Positions 1-8,448 of a stretch of DNA of 64,000 nucleotides are shown here, piece after piece. This stretch comes from Alphaproteobacteria bacterium. GTDB taxonomy: Bacteria; Pseudomonadota; Alphaproteobacteria; Micavibrionales; Micavibrionaceae. Both the position numbers and the translations under genes were made by a program. Positions within the stretch are counted from its first letter, which is position 1, and every line of letters begins with the position of its first letter. The notes beneath the pieces are model-generated. The model was given only the letters and a program-made list of their open reading frames with translations, was not told the DNA's origin and ran no database searches. Location of the stretch: contig CP065008.1 of the NCBI GenBank assembly GCA_016699735.1, positions 2,170,001-2,234,000 on the forward strand. Reading direction: 5' to 3'.

Positions 1-1040
1 ACGGGCGGCGTATTAATCCACCACGCACCGAGCGTCAGCAGGTCGTTGTTGGGAATCGGATCGGCCGCGCACGGGTCGCACCAGCCCATGTTCCACGCAT
101 ACTCAAGGAATACGGCCTTCATATTCTCCTTTTTTACGACCGTATCGAACATCGCCTTATAGAACTCCCCGAACTCGCCGCCGTTCTTGACATAGGTCGG
201 CAGGTTCATATCGGAGGGGATTTTAACCGTGCGGTAATTCGCCGCCTCGACCCGCCCGTTCTGGGTCAGAGTATAGAGCAGCAGATCCTGCGGTCCGTTG
301 GCGTTCAGAGTGCCCAAGCGAATCGGCAGCATGAACTTCGGCGACTCGAACGCGATCTGCAGGGGCCGCAGATACGTGTACCCCGTGTTCCGCTGCTCCT
401 CCAGATTCACCTTCGCAAGGAAAAACTTCATATTCTGTTTGATATAGCTGCCCAGAATCCGCTCCGCCCCGCTAGGGAGCTTATAACCCTCCTGATTTAG
501 GAAGGTCAGCAGCCCGTCGCTCTCCTTGGCGGAAAGCAACACGATGTCATACTCCCCGACCGTATAGGTCGCCTCGATCGTCACACCCAGTGTGGCCGCT
601 GATTTTTTCTCCGCTTCACCGGCACCGGAACTACGAGCACTGTCCATCGCGCTCATCGCCATCATTTCCCGCATGACCGGCTGACAGGGATCGGAATCGT
701 AATACTCGACCAGCCGCGGCGCCGTATAGGCATCCATATGATCGACGATCCGCGTCTCCGCGACATGGATTTGATTTTCCCGCAGGACTTCGGGAACCGG
801 AACCACGATAGCAAATTCCGTGAGTTCCCCCTGATAATCGTTCGCCATGGTCAGAACCGTGCGGTTCTCGGCTCGGGCGATGATCACCTTGGACGCCTGG
901 TTGAACAGGCTGGAATCGGCCTTCGAGACATAAAAGCCGCAAAACGCCTCCGCCGCAGCAGGCAAGCCCGCAACCGCGCCGAACAGGGAAAGACAGAACC
1001 CCGCCTTTCCGAGCAATCTCATGGGGTGGATAAAGCGCAT
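1..1040 (-). CDS. DUF2330 domain secreted protein (3' end outside window)
   Basis: Open reading frame on the minus strand that runs off the left edge, so about 346 N-terminal residues are visible. The start is set by an AGGAGG Shine-Dalgarno about 8 nt before ATG. A hydrophobic segment ending in an AAAEA-type stretch (about residues 6-32) looks like a signal peptide, placing the protein outside the cytoplasm. The conserved features match the DUF2330 family as I know it: a Cys-Gly-Phe start to the mature part, EGYKLP around the middle and a WNMGWCDPC segment near the end. The family has no established biochemical role. It follows the RnfD-like gene with a 22-bp overlap, so the two are almost surely co-transcribed; this pairing suggests a shared membrane or periplasmic function, which is inference. 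Confidence 0.8.
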   Translation of the reverse strand, partial: MRFIHPMRLLGKAGFCLSLFGAVAGLPAAAEAFCGFYVSKADSSLFNQASKVIIARAENRTVLTMANDYQGELTEFAIVVPVPEVLRENQIHVAETRIVDHMDAYTAPRLVEYYDSDPCQPVMREMMAMSAMDSARSSGAGEAEKKSAATLGVTIEATYTVGEYDIVLLSAKESDGLLTFLNQEGYKLPSGAERILGSYIKQNMKFFLAKVNLEEQRNTGYTYLRPLQIAFESPKFMLPIRLGTLNANGPQDLLLYTLTQNGRVEAANYRTVKIPSDMNLPTYVKNGGEFGEFYKAMFDTVVKKENMKAVFLEYAWNMGWCDPCAADPIPNNDLLTLGAWWINTPP

Positions 1041-1882
1041 ATCGGAACCTCCTTCGGTTGTGTGTGTTTATGGATACGATCGCCCCAGTTATACCCTTGG
1101 CCCGGTAGCAAAAGGTCAACCAGCGGCGTAAAAGCACTGACCAGAGCGAGCGCAATAAGCAGCCCGTCCGTACGGAACATTTTAAACTGAATGTAATAAG
1201 CCACAGCAGCCACCAGAGCGCCGAAAATCACCCGCCCGATAAAACGGTCGGGGATCGTCTTGGGATCGGAGATCATAAAAAAACAGAAGATCAAAAGCGC
1301 CCCGCTCTGCAACTGGTGAAACGGAATGACCAGCGGATCGCCCAGCCACAGGGCGCGCCCGAACAAAACCCCCGCCCACATCAGCAGGAACATCGGCCCC
1401 ATATCGCGCCGCGGAATTTGGTACAAAACCAGAAGCCCGCAGCAGCACAGGAGAAACACCATCCACGCCGCCTGCCCCCACTGCCCCGGCGACACCCAGG
1501 CAATGTGGGGAAACAGCAAAACCAGAACCACGATGGCGATATTGGTCGGATTGAAGACGTGCTTGCCCCGGAAGCGGATAAGAAACTTGCTCCCCACCGT
1601 AATCAGCGCCGCCGCCGGATAGAGCCACAGCGCCGATGCTTTAAGAAGGATACTAAGCGAAAGTCCGCTGATCAGGGGGCTGCGGAGATCAAGCCTCACG
1701 GAAAAAAGCTTGGAAAAAACAATCTGGAAAAACAGGCACCCGCCGACGGCAAGCAAAGCCACGACAAGACTTGGCCCAAAATCCGCCCAGAACATCTGCA
1801 GCGCCACAAGGCACGAAAGGCTGAAAATCTGGAAATGCCGCGGATCGCTGGCCAGCTTGGAAACTACGCCTGTTCCGGTCAT
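1019..1882 (-). CDS. Stand-alone RnfD/NqrB-like membrane protein
   Basis: 287-residue integral membrane protein with about nine hydrophobic segments. It shows the hallmark stretches of the RnfD/NqrB family: GKHVFNPTN at 106-114, a DPKT motif at 206-209 in the C-terminal half, then IGRVIFGA at 215-222 and a final PLVD at 253-256. RnfD is normally a flavin-carrying subunit of the Rnf ion-pumping NADH:ferredoxin oxidoreductase, but no rnfA, B, C, E or G neighbour is seen. I also do not see the S-G-A-T type motif that carries covalent FMN in RnfD. It may therefore be a specialised orphan that acts with the downstream DUF2330 protein, whose gene overlaps it by 22 bp. Family assignment is good, function is open. 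Confidence 0.75.
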   Translation of the reverse strand: MTGTGVVSKLASDPRHFQIFSLSCLVALQMFWADFGPSLVVALLAVGGCLFFQIVFSKLFSVRLDLRSPLISGLSLSILLKASALWLYPAAALITVGSKFLIRFRGKHVFNPTNIAIVVLVLLFPHIAWVSPGQWGQAAWMVFLLCCCGLLVLYQIPRRDMGPMFLLMWAGVLFGRALWLGDPLVIPFHQLQSGALLIFCFFMISDPKTIPDRFIGRVIFGALVAAVAYYIQFKMFRTDGLLIALALVSAFTPLVDLLLPGQGYNWGDRIHKHTQPKEVPICALSTP

Positions 1883-1962
1883 GAACGCCCCTCCTGAAAT
1901 TCTGCGAACACAAGTAAGACGCAGCGCGTTTAAAAGTCCTTGGCAAAAATATCAAAAAAATT

Positions 1963-2580
1963 TCAGCCTGAGCCTTTGCCCCGCCCCTTGACGGTATTCA
2001 TGATGGCCTCAGCCCGCCCCAGAGCCTGATCCAGAGCAGCCATCGTCTTGGGTAAATCCGGGCTTTCATCCTCCGCCCACACGCAAAGAACCTTAAGGTA
2101 AATCCCCGTCAGACCGGCAACCTTGATTCCGCCGCTGATCCCGTTCGTATCCGCCCCCGCCGCCTCCAGCATCCACCCCATGGAGCGGCACAGATAAGGC
2201 ATATGCAAAACCATCGGCTTGGGATCGCCACGGAACGATTTCAGCACCGCCTTAACCCCCTCGCGGGTATCGTTCAGAATTTCGAATCGGTCCATCAACA
2301 GCTCGAACAACCGCTCGCGCATGGGTGTCACGTCGTCGGGATCGGACGGCGCCCCCTCCAGAACCTTGCGGTCGATCATCTGCCCGAAGGCGCACAGGAT
2401 ATCCTCACGGTCCGCGAAATGCTCACGCAGGGCAGCGAGACTCACCCCGCTGCGCTCGGCGATAGCACGCAGCGTGACCTCCCCCCACCCCTTCTCGGCG
2501 GCCAGTTCAAGGGCAGATTCGACGACAAGGGTCTTGAAATCCTTGCCTTCCGGCTTTTTTTTGCTTTTTTTTGCCGCCAT
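1963..2580 (-). CDS. TetR family transcriptional regulator
   Basis: 205-residue protein starting with a lysine-rich MAAKKSKKK segment. Residues about 14-62 form a TetR-type helix-turn-helix (TLRAIAERSGVSLAALREHF), followed by a longer all-helical C-terminal half typical of the ligand-binding and dimerisation domain. An in-frame upstream extension of 41 residues exists but looks like leader sequence; the chosen ATG has an AAAGGG element about 8 nt upstream. The gene is divergent from the PfkB kinase, with only 80 bp between starts, so it may regulate that kinase operon or itself. The ligand cannot be told from sequence. Confidence 0.8.
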   Translation of the reverse strand: MAAKKSKKKPEGKDFKTLVVESALELAAEKGWGEVTLRAIAERSGVSLAALREHFADREDILCAFGQMIDRKVLEGAPSDPDDVTPMRERLFELLMDRFEILNDTREGVKAVLKSFRGDPKPMVLHMPYLCRSMGWMLEAAGADTNGISGGIKVAGLTGIYLKVLCVWAEDESPDLPKTMAALDQALGRAEAIMNTVKGRGKGSG

Positions 2581-2660
2581 TGGAATTGCCCTTTGCTCCT
2601 TTTTTCCTGTAGAGATAAGACAATATTTTTCGCAAACGTACAAGGAACGGAAATAAAAGG

Positions 2661-3656
2661 ATGTCAGAATCAGCTCTGGGCGTGGTCGCCGTTGGAAATG
2701 CACTCGTGGATGTCTTGGCGCAGGTGGACGACGCCTTCCTCGATGAGCAATGCACCAAATACGGCATGGAGCGCGGCGCGATGACCCTGATCGACGAAAA
2801 ACGCGCCGTGGAGCTTTACACCCAGATGCCCAAGGGGCTGGAAACCTCCGGCGGTTCGGCGGCCAACACCATGGCCGGATATTCCTCCTTCGGCGGACAC
2901 GGGGCTTTCATCGGCAAGGTGGCGAAGGACGCGCTCGGCGAAACCTTCAATAAGGATATGCTCAAAATAGGGGTCGATCATTTAACCCGACCCCTCGTCG
3001 CCGGTCCCCCGACGGGCCGCTGCATGATTTTGGTCTCCCCTGACGGCCACCGCACCATGAACACCTTTCTGGGCGCCAGCGTGGAACTCAGCCCGCAGGA
3101 CATCGAGCCGGACGTCATTTTTTCCGCTCAGATCACCTATCTTGAAGGTTATCTCTTCGACCGCGAACTGGCAAAAAGAGCCTTCATCCGCGCCGCCGAA
3201 CTGGCGCACAAGGCCGGACACCGCGTCGCGCTGACCCTCTCCGACCCCTTCTGCGTGGACCGCCACCGCCACGATTTCCTGAACCTCGTCCAGAACCACG
3301 TGGACATTCTGTTTGCGAACGAAGAGGAAATCAAATCCCTCTATATGCAGCAGAATTTCGAGGACGCGAAAAGCGCCGTCAATTCGCACTGTGAAATCGC
3401 CGTCCTCACCCGCAGCGAAAAGGGCGCGGTTATTGTCTCGCAGGGCCGAGAAATCATGGTCCCCGCCGCCCCGGTCAAAAAAGTCGTCGATACAACCGGC
3501 GCGGGCGATCAGTTCGCCGCCGGCTTCCTCTTCGGCTTCACCCACGCAAGGACGTTGGAGGAATGTGGACGTTTAGGCGCCCTCGCCGCCGCCGAAGTTA
3601 TCAGCCACATCGGACCCCGTCCGCAGAAAAGCCTGCGGGAGCTGATGGCCGCATGA
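2661..3656 (+). CDS. PfkB family carbohydrate/nucleoside kinase (adenosine kinase-like)
   Basis: 331 residues, the normal length for a PfkB/ribokinase fold enzyme. It has the GG switch (SGGSAANT, 63-70) and the C-terminal family signature DTTGAGD at 277-283, where D283 is the expected catalytic base and GAGD forms the anion hole. Closest in layout to the bacterial adenosine kinase branch, which would phosphorylate a nucleoside or sugar with ATP, but the substrate cannot be fixed from sequence. Its stop codon overlaps the start of the next gene (ATGA), so the two are translationally coupled. It is divergent from the TetR gene. Confidence 0.87.
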   Translation: MSESALGVVAVGNALVDVLAQVDDAFLDEQCTKYGMERGAMTLIDEKRAVELYTQMPKGLETSGGSAANTMAGYSSFGGHGAFIGKVAKDALGETFNKDMLKIGVDHLTRPLVAGPPTGRCMILVSPDGHRTMNTFLGASVELSPQDIEPDVIFSAQITYLEGYLFDRELAKRAFIRAAELAHKAGHRVALTLSDPFCVDRHRHDFLNLVQNHVDILFANEEEIKSLYMQQNFEDAKSAVNSHCEIAVLTRSEKGAVIVSQGREIMVPAAPVKKVVDTTGAGDQFAAGFLFGFTHARTLEECGRLGALAAAEVISHIGPRPQKSLRELMAA

Positions 3657-4402
3657 CTCTGCTGATCGAAAAGCCGCTGGCCAAAAACGCATATCGGTCC
3701 GATATCCCGCCTGAAGCCGAAGAGAAGGTCGTCTCCTTTTATACGGAGGATGAAAACGCCCGCCAGCAGGGTGGAAAAATCCACTACGAACGCCGGGAGT
3801 ACATTCTGGACGGAGAATTGGTAGGCTACCGCCAGTTCGATCATGACGGACGCCTCATCATCGAAACGCCGATGAAAAATCTCCGCAAGCACGGTACGGA
3901 ATATACGTGGTACTGGTATAACCCGGATCAGCTCAGCCTGTGCGAACCCTACGAAAACGGGCGCGTCCACGGCACGGCCAAGCAATGGGCGACAGACGGG
4001 ACGTTGATGGGAACCTACACGATGGATCACGGCACAGGCTTCGATATCTGGCGCAATCAGGACGACGAGGGAAAAGTCTTCATCTCAGAAATCCACGCCC
4101 TTCTCAACGGCAAACTCCACGGCTTTCAATGGTGGTTGAATCCCGATCAGAAGACGGTTCTGGGCGAACGCCATTGGAACAACGGCTACCTTCACGGCAT
4201 CGAAAGACATTGGGAGGAAAGCGGCCGTTTGTCCGAAGGTTACCCGAAATTCTATATCGACGACCGCGAGGTTCCCAAGAGCATTTACATACAGGAGCAG
4301 CGCCGGGACGCCGCGCTCCCCGCCTACGACCCCCGCGAAGACCAAAACGCCAGAACCTTCCCGCAAGCCATAGTGGACGAGCCGAAAAGCTCAGCCGCCT
4401 GA
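3653..4402 (+). CDS. YwqK/MORN-like repeat protein
   Basis: 249 residues. The ATG at 3653 overlaps the upstream kinase stop as ATGA, which supports this start over a longer in-frame ORF. The protein is built of repeated strand pairs of the type GxxxxxYxxDGxLxG / ENGRVHGTAKQWATDG / NNGYLHGIERHWEESG, the pattern of MORN and YwqK-type repeats (the latter often annotated as antitoxin-like). No signal peptide or membrane segment is visible, so it is probably cytoplasmic. The repeats are likely a binding scaffold. Despite the database name, there is no toxin gene beside it; its partner here is the kinase. Confidence 0.65.
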   Translation: MTLLIEKPLAKNAYRSDIPPEAEEKVVSFYTEDENARQQGGKIHYERREYILDGELVGYRQFDHDGRLIIETPMKNLRKHGTEYTWYWYNPDQLSLCEPYENGRVHGTAKQWATDGTLMGTYTMDHGTGFDIWRNQDDEGKVFISEIHALLNGKLHGFQWWLNPDQKTVLGERHWNNGYLHGIERHWEESGRLSEGYPKFYIDDREVPKSIYIQEQRRDAALPAYDPREDQNARTFPQAIVDEPKSSAA

Positions 4403-4966
4403 CAACCCGTCCCACCCGATCGTCGTCAGCTTGTGCTGGAAGTCGATCAGCGTCTTGCTGTCCGGGCAAACGATCCGCACCTCGTCGATAGTAGGGTCAA
4501 GCCGGTCCGCAATCCCCTGCACGATCAACCGCGCCGCCTTCTGCTTGGGGTATCCGCTCTTCCCCGACGCAATCGGGGGAAACGCGATTTTCTGCAAAAA
4601 CATCCGCCGCGCCAGTTCCATAATCTTGCGCGTCACGTTCGATAAATAGTTTTCACTCTTGTCGAAATCCGTACGGAAATAAGGGATCACACCGACCAGA
4701 ACGTGCTTGGCCTTGAGGTTGAAACCCGGAACGGCATAAACATCGCCGACCTTGGGCTTATAGATATTCTCTAGAATAAACTCGTCCAGCTTGTGTCCCG
4801 CCGCCGCGAAAATAGCAGTGTTCAGGCTCCCGATATGCTCCATGTTTTTCGGAATCACGGTGACGATCGCATCGACCTCCTGATCCACGATATTCCCCTC
4901 GACCAGCTTGATTTTATTCAGAAAGGGTTTCCGCGCCTGCCCCGAGTTTGATATCACTATATCCAT
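4391..4966 (-). CDS. Macro domain protein
   Basis: 191 residues covering a single macro domain, a fold that binds ADP-ribose and related ligands. Landmarks are VEGNIVDQEVDAIV at 22-35 (family: G-D-I-T..vDAIVN), GSLNTAIFAAAG at 46-57 (family: GGVD.AI..AAG) and ASGKSGYPKQKAA at 133-145 (family: GTGvyGfP...AA). The residue after DAIV is Thr36 rather than the usual Asn, and the GG of the second loop is reduced, so hydrolase activity is uncertain. The start codon CAT/ATG overlaps by two bases with the ATG of the divergent solute-binding protein; an AGAGGA element lies just upstream of this start. The last 12 bp overlap the end of the convergent YwqK-like gene. Confidence 0.75.
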   Translation of the reverse strand: MDIVISNSGQARKPFLNKIKLVEGNIVDQEVDAIVTVIPKNMEHIGSLNTAIFAAAGHKLDEFILENIYKPKVGDVYAVPGFNLKAKHVLVGVIPYFRTDFDKSENYLSNVTRKIMELARRMFLQKIAFPPIASGKSGYPKQKAARLIVQGIADRLDPTIDEVRIVCPDSKTLIDFQHKLTTIGWDGLSGG

Positions 4967-6815
4967 GATCCTCTTTCACCCCAAAAATATCGCTACACTA
5001 TATATCATAATCTATTTCGTGTTGTCCTTGTCCGCGGTTTCATCCCACGCGGACGGGATGCCCCCGGAATCCGCCCCTTCTTATACGGGTCTCGCCATGC
5101 ACGGAACCCCGAAATATGATTCGTCAGCAACCCATCTCGACTACGCCAACCCGGACGCCCCCAAGGGTGGAACCCTGAAGATCGGCGCCACAGGCACCTT
5201 CGATACCCTCAATCCCTTCTCGATCAAGGGAAGCGCCGCGCAGGGTCTGAGTTACGTTTACGACCGCCTCATGGCCCGTGTCTATGACGAACCGTTCAGC
5301 CTCTACCCTTCGGTCGCCGAGAAGGCCGAAGTGGCGGAGGACCGCTCGTCCGTCACCTTCACCCTCAACCCCGCCGCCAAATTCAGCGACGGCAGCCCGA
5401 TCACCGCCGATGACGTCCTGTTTTCCTTCGAAACCCTGAAAGAGCACGGTCGCCCGAATATGCAGCGCATCTACAAGCTCGCCGATAAGGCGGAAAAACA
5501 GGGCGAACGAACCGTCTATTTCCATTTCGGTCCCGGCTACGACCGCGAAACAATCATGATCTTCGCCATGATGCCCGTCCTCTCGAAAAAATGGTGGGAA
5601 GGTCGCAACTTCGAGGAAACCCTCCTCGAACCGCCCGTCTCCAGCGGCCCTTACAAAATATCCGCCATAGACAGCCCCCGCCGCATCGTCTACGAGCGCG
5701 TGAAGGACCACTGGGCGCAGGATCTTCTGCCCTCCAAGGGGCACAACAATTTCGACACGATCATCTATGATTACTATCGCGATGACGGTGTAGCCCTCGA
5801 AGCCTTCAAGAAGGGCGATCTCAACCTCCGCCGCGAATTCGACAAGGCCCGCTGGTTCAACGCCTATCAGGATATCGACAAAAGCCGGATCGTAACGGAG
5901 GAAATCCCCCACCACAGACCCGAACTTGTGCAAGGTCTGATCCTCAATATGCGCCGCCCCCCGCTCGACGATATCCGCGTGCGGCAGACGCTCTTTCTCG
6001 CCCTCGACTCGGAATGGATCGGCAAGAACCTCTATTTCAACGCGGGCAAAAGAATTAGGAGTTTTTTCCCAAATTCATCCCTCGACGGCTCCGGCCCGCT
6101 CTCGGAATCAGCCTCTGCCCTCCTCGCTCCTTACAAGGACAAGCTGCTCCCCTCTGTCTTTGAGCCGGCCCTGACCGACCCAGACGCCCAGCCCCTGCGC
6201 CAGCGGCTCCGCGAGGCAAACCGCCTGCTCACCGAGTCGGGCTGGATCGTCGAAAACGGCAAACGCATCCATAAGGACACCCGAAAACCCCTGACCTTCG
6301 AAGTCATCCTCACAACCCCGCCCGACGAGAAAACCATCCTGAACTACGCCAAAAGCCTTGAAAAACTGGGGATCACCCTGACCAGCCGCCTTCTCGATGC
6401 TTCCAATTTCCAGAATCGAAAAACAAATTACGATTACGACATCGTGCTCTTTTATTGGCAGAACAGCCTCTCCCCCGGCACCGAACAGATGATTTACTGG
6501 AGCTGCGAAGCCGCCAAACAACCCGCCCGCTTTAATTTTTCCGGAATCTGCAACCCCGCCCTGGATTCGCTGGCCAAAGGCATCGCCGACGCCAAAACCT
6601 ACGCGGACCTGACCGCCCATGCCCACGCCATCGACCGTATCCTTCTCTCCGAAGTCACCGTAATCCCGCTCTTTTACACGGGTTTGGACTATATCGCCTA
6701 TGATCGGTCGATCCGCCACCCTGAACTAATTCCCCTCTCAGGTCTGGTCATGGAAACCTGGTGGATGGAGCCCCAAAACAACCCATCCGCGGACAAACAA
6801 AAGGAAATAAAATAA
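4965..6815 (+). CDS. ABC transporter solute-binding protein, family 5 (YejA-like)
   Basis: 616 residues from the chosen ATG. A hydrophobic N-terminus (about residues 8-26) ending SSHADG is a signal peptide. The mature part matches family 5 peptide/oligopeptide binding proteins: YANPDAPKGGTLKIG near the start, an SDGSPITADDVLFSFE motif, and a VSSGPYKI segment. The YANPDAPKGG opening is characteristic of the YejA/microcin C-type subgroup, so the likely cargo is a peptide or peptide-linked compound. No permease or ATPase genes follow in the window, so it is an orphan binding protein here or its transporter lies elsewhere. No clear Shine-Dalgarno precedes the ATG because this stretch is also the start of the opposite macro-domain gene; a TTG at 4908 is an alternative start. 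Confidence 0.85.
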   Translation: MILFHPKNIATLYIIIYFVLSLSAVSSHADGMPPESAPSYTGLAMHGTPKYDSSATHLDYANPDAPKGGTLKIGATGTFDTLNPFSIKGSAAQGLSYVYDRLMARVYDEPFSLYPSVAEKAEVAEDRSSVTFTLNPAAKFSDGSPITADDVLFSFETLKEHGRPNMQRIYKLADKAEKQGERTVYFHFGPGYDRETIMIFAMMPVLSKKWWEGRNFEETLLEPPVSSGPYKISAIDSPRRIVYERVKDHWAQDLLPSKGHNNFDTIIYDYYRDDGVALEAFKKGDLNLRREFDKARWFNAYQDIDKSRIVTEEIPHHRPELVQGLILNMRRPPLDDIRVRQTLFLALDSEWIGKNLYFNAGKRIRSFFPNSSLDGSGPLSESASALLAPYKDKLLPSVFEPALTDPDAQPLRQRLREANRLLTESGWIVENGKRIHKDTRKPLTFEVILTTPPDEKTILNYAKSLEKLGITLTSRLLDASNFQNRKTNYDYDIVLFYWQNSLSPGTEQMIYWSCEAAKQPARFNFSGICNPALDSLAKGIADAKTYADLTAHAHAIDRILLSEVTVIPLFYTGLDYIAYDRSIRHPELIPLSGLVMETWWMEPQNNPSADKQKEIK

Positions 6816-6885
6816 ATATATTGAGCCAAGCCTCTAGAATTGTTATTGTTTTGAAGGTTTTATTTAAGTAAGTGAAGATTTTGCG

Positions 6886-7407
6886 ATGAAAATGCGTTCC
6901 CCCCTTCTCTGTGCCGCCCTTGTTCTCCTGTCCTTCCCCGCCTACGCCGAGTCGATAAACGACCGGATTGATGCGCTGGGGCAGTACTGGCAAAGGGTCA
7001 ATTCCTCTTCCACGATTTTCTTGCGCGGCCCGAAGGCCCAGCAGATCCTCAACCGCGATATCGCTCGCTGCGTGGTCGAGTTGCGGGAGTTGGAACGTCT
7101 GGGCGCAGTCAAGAATCCGATCCCGGCTTACGCTGAAGACGTGGTTTTGAGTGAGGATGAAATGCGCCTCGCCGGGTGGGACACGCCCGAGCGCGACGAA
7201 AATCTTTTTGCCGAACACTCCGACTATCAGGATTTTGAGGGATGTATGCTCGCCAAAGGTTGGGAGCGCATCAAATACGTCCCTTATGATGTCGCCTACC
7301 AATCCCGCGAAGACTATCTGGATGCACACGTCAAGTATGCCGACCGCATCAAGAAGGCCAAAGAGCGCGACGGTCGGGACGCAGATTACGAAGGTCTGAA
7401 CGACTAA
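6886..7407 (+). CDS. Secreted protein of unknown family
   Basis: 173 residues with a clear signal peptide (MKMRSPLLCAALVLLSFPAYA, cut expected after AYA at 21). The mature part is charged and helical with two cysteines, one in a C-V-V-E-L stretch and one in EGCMLAKGWERI; the C-M-x-x-K-G-W pattern is seen in small envelope proteins of unknown role. Not recognised as a named family. It lies in a single-gene unit: 70 bp of AT-rich DNA upstream and a strong terminator at 7435-7465 downstream. Confidence 0.7.
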   Translation: MKMRSPLLCAALVLLSFPAYAESINDRIDALGQYWQRVNSSSTIFLRGPKAQQILNRDIARCVVELRELERLGAVKNPIPAYAEDVVLSEDEMRLAGWDTPERDENLFAEHSDYQDFEGCMLAKGWERIKYVPYDVAYQSREDYLDAHVKYADRIKKAKERDGRDADYEGLND

Positions 7408-7434
7408 GCTCTTACGGACTTTTCCAACCGGACA

Positions 7435-7465
7435 AAAACGGCCTCCTTGAGGCCGTTTTATTTTT
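7435..7465. terminator. Bidirectional intrinsic terminator
   Basis: Perfect 11-bp inverted repeat AAAACGGCCTC / GAGGCCGTTTT at 7435-7445 and 7449-7459 around a 3-nt loop, with A-rich and T-rich flanks. It sits between two convergent genes and would stop transcription from both sides; the stop codon of the minus-strand glycosyltransferase (7458-7460) is inside it. Confidence 0.88.
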
Positions 7466-8435
7466 GTGCAGACTCGAAGAGTTTCGTTATGGCCTTTTGA
7501 ACCGCCTCAACACTGAGCGTCCCCATGAGAGTCCCGCAGATTTTCGAGTCATAACCATCAAAACCGATAAGCTCATCAAAGGTCTCCGGGGTGGAAACAA
7601 ACCCGCAATGCGCCCCCCAGGGCCGATAAAGATGCGGATAGCTCGGCCCGAACAGCCCGAGCGTCCGCACCCCTGCCGCCGCCGCGCAATGCATCAGACC
7701 AGAATCATTCCCGATGTAAAAAGCGCAAAGGCTGAGCGCCGCCGCCGCCGTCCCCGGATCGGTCTTGGCTATCAAGTCTAGACCGCGTCCTTCAGGAACA
7801 CTCATCAGAACCCTCCGCGCATCCGCCTCTTCCCCCGGCGCCGCGAACACGGCCACACGCGCCCCCTCCATCACGCCGCCCGCCCCGGTCATCCATGAGA
7901 GAACCTCGATGAACCGCTCCGCCGGCCAAGTCTTCCCCGCCCAGTTCGCCGTCGGTCCCACGCCCAGAACGGCGCCACCCGCAGGAATAAGCGCCCGCGC
8001 CTTTTCCTTCTGCTCCTCGCTGAACCAGAGCTTCGGTGCAGAAACACGGGAAAGCCCCAGAAGCTGTGCCGCCTGCTCAACCTTGTGCTGGCTCTTGTCG
8101 ATAGCGGCCCCAAAAATATATCGCCGCCGCGCATAAATCAGCCGCGACACCGCCGAATTGCGAAGGTCAATGACAATATCCCACCGCCGTAAAATCACCC
8201 GCCGCCACAGACGCAACCAATGACGGCTGTATTTTTCCTTCTTGAGGGGAATAATTTGATCCAATAACGGATACCCTTCGAAAAGTGAAACCGCCAACGG
8301 GCCACAAGCTATCGTCACCTTTGCTCCCGGAAAGTTTTGTGAGATATGATCAAGAATCCCAGTCGAAAGCACCGCATCCCCGATGCGGCTGGAAGTGATG
8401 AACAAAATGTGCTTACATTCCGGGATCGTATTCAT
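7458..8435 (-). CDS. Glycosyltransferase family 9 (heptosyltransferase-like)
   Basis: 325 residues from the ATG at 8435, chosen because the conserved part opens with HILFITSSRIGDAVLSTG, the family 9 N-terminal signature; longer starts only add unlikely sequence. The C-terminal half has GNDSGLMHCAAAAGVRTLGLFG, matching the ADP-heptose binding region of heptosyltransferases (normally N-D-S/T-G-x-x-H-x-A). The family adds heptose or a related sugar to lipopolysaccharide inner core at the cytoplasmic face of the inner membrane. No other LPS core genes are adjacent. Its start lies 13 bp from that of divergent ygfZ. Confidence 0.85.
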   Translation of the reverse strand: MNTIPECKHILFITSSRIGDAVLSTGILDHISQNFPGAKVTIACGPLAVSLFEGYPLLDQIIPLKKEKYSRHWLRLWRRVILRRWDIVIDLRNSAVSRLIYARRRYIFGAAIDKSQHKVEQAAQLLGLSRVSAPKLWFSEEQKEKARALIPAGGAVLGVGPTANWAGKTWPAERFIEVLSWMTGAGGVMEGARVAVFAAPGEEADARRVLMSVPEGRGLDLIAKTDPGTAAAALSLCAFYIGNDSGLMHCAAAAGVRTLGLFGPSYPHLYRPWGAHCGFVSTPETFDELIGFDGYDSKICGTLMGTLSVEAVQKAITKLFESAQK

Positions 8436-8448
8436 GGCAGGGCCGATC

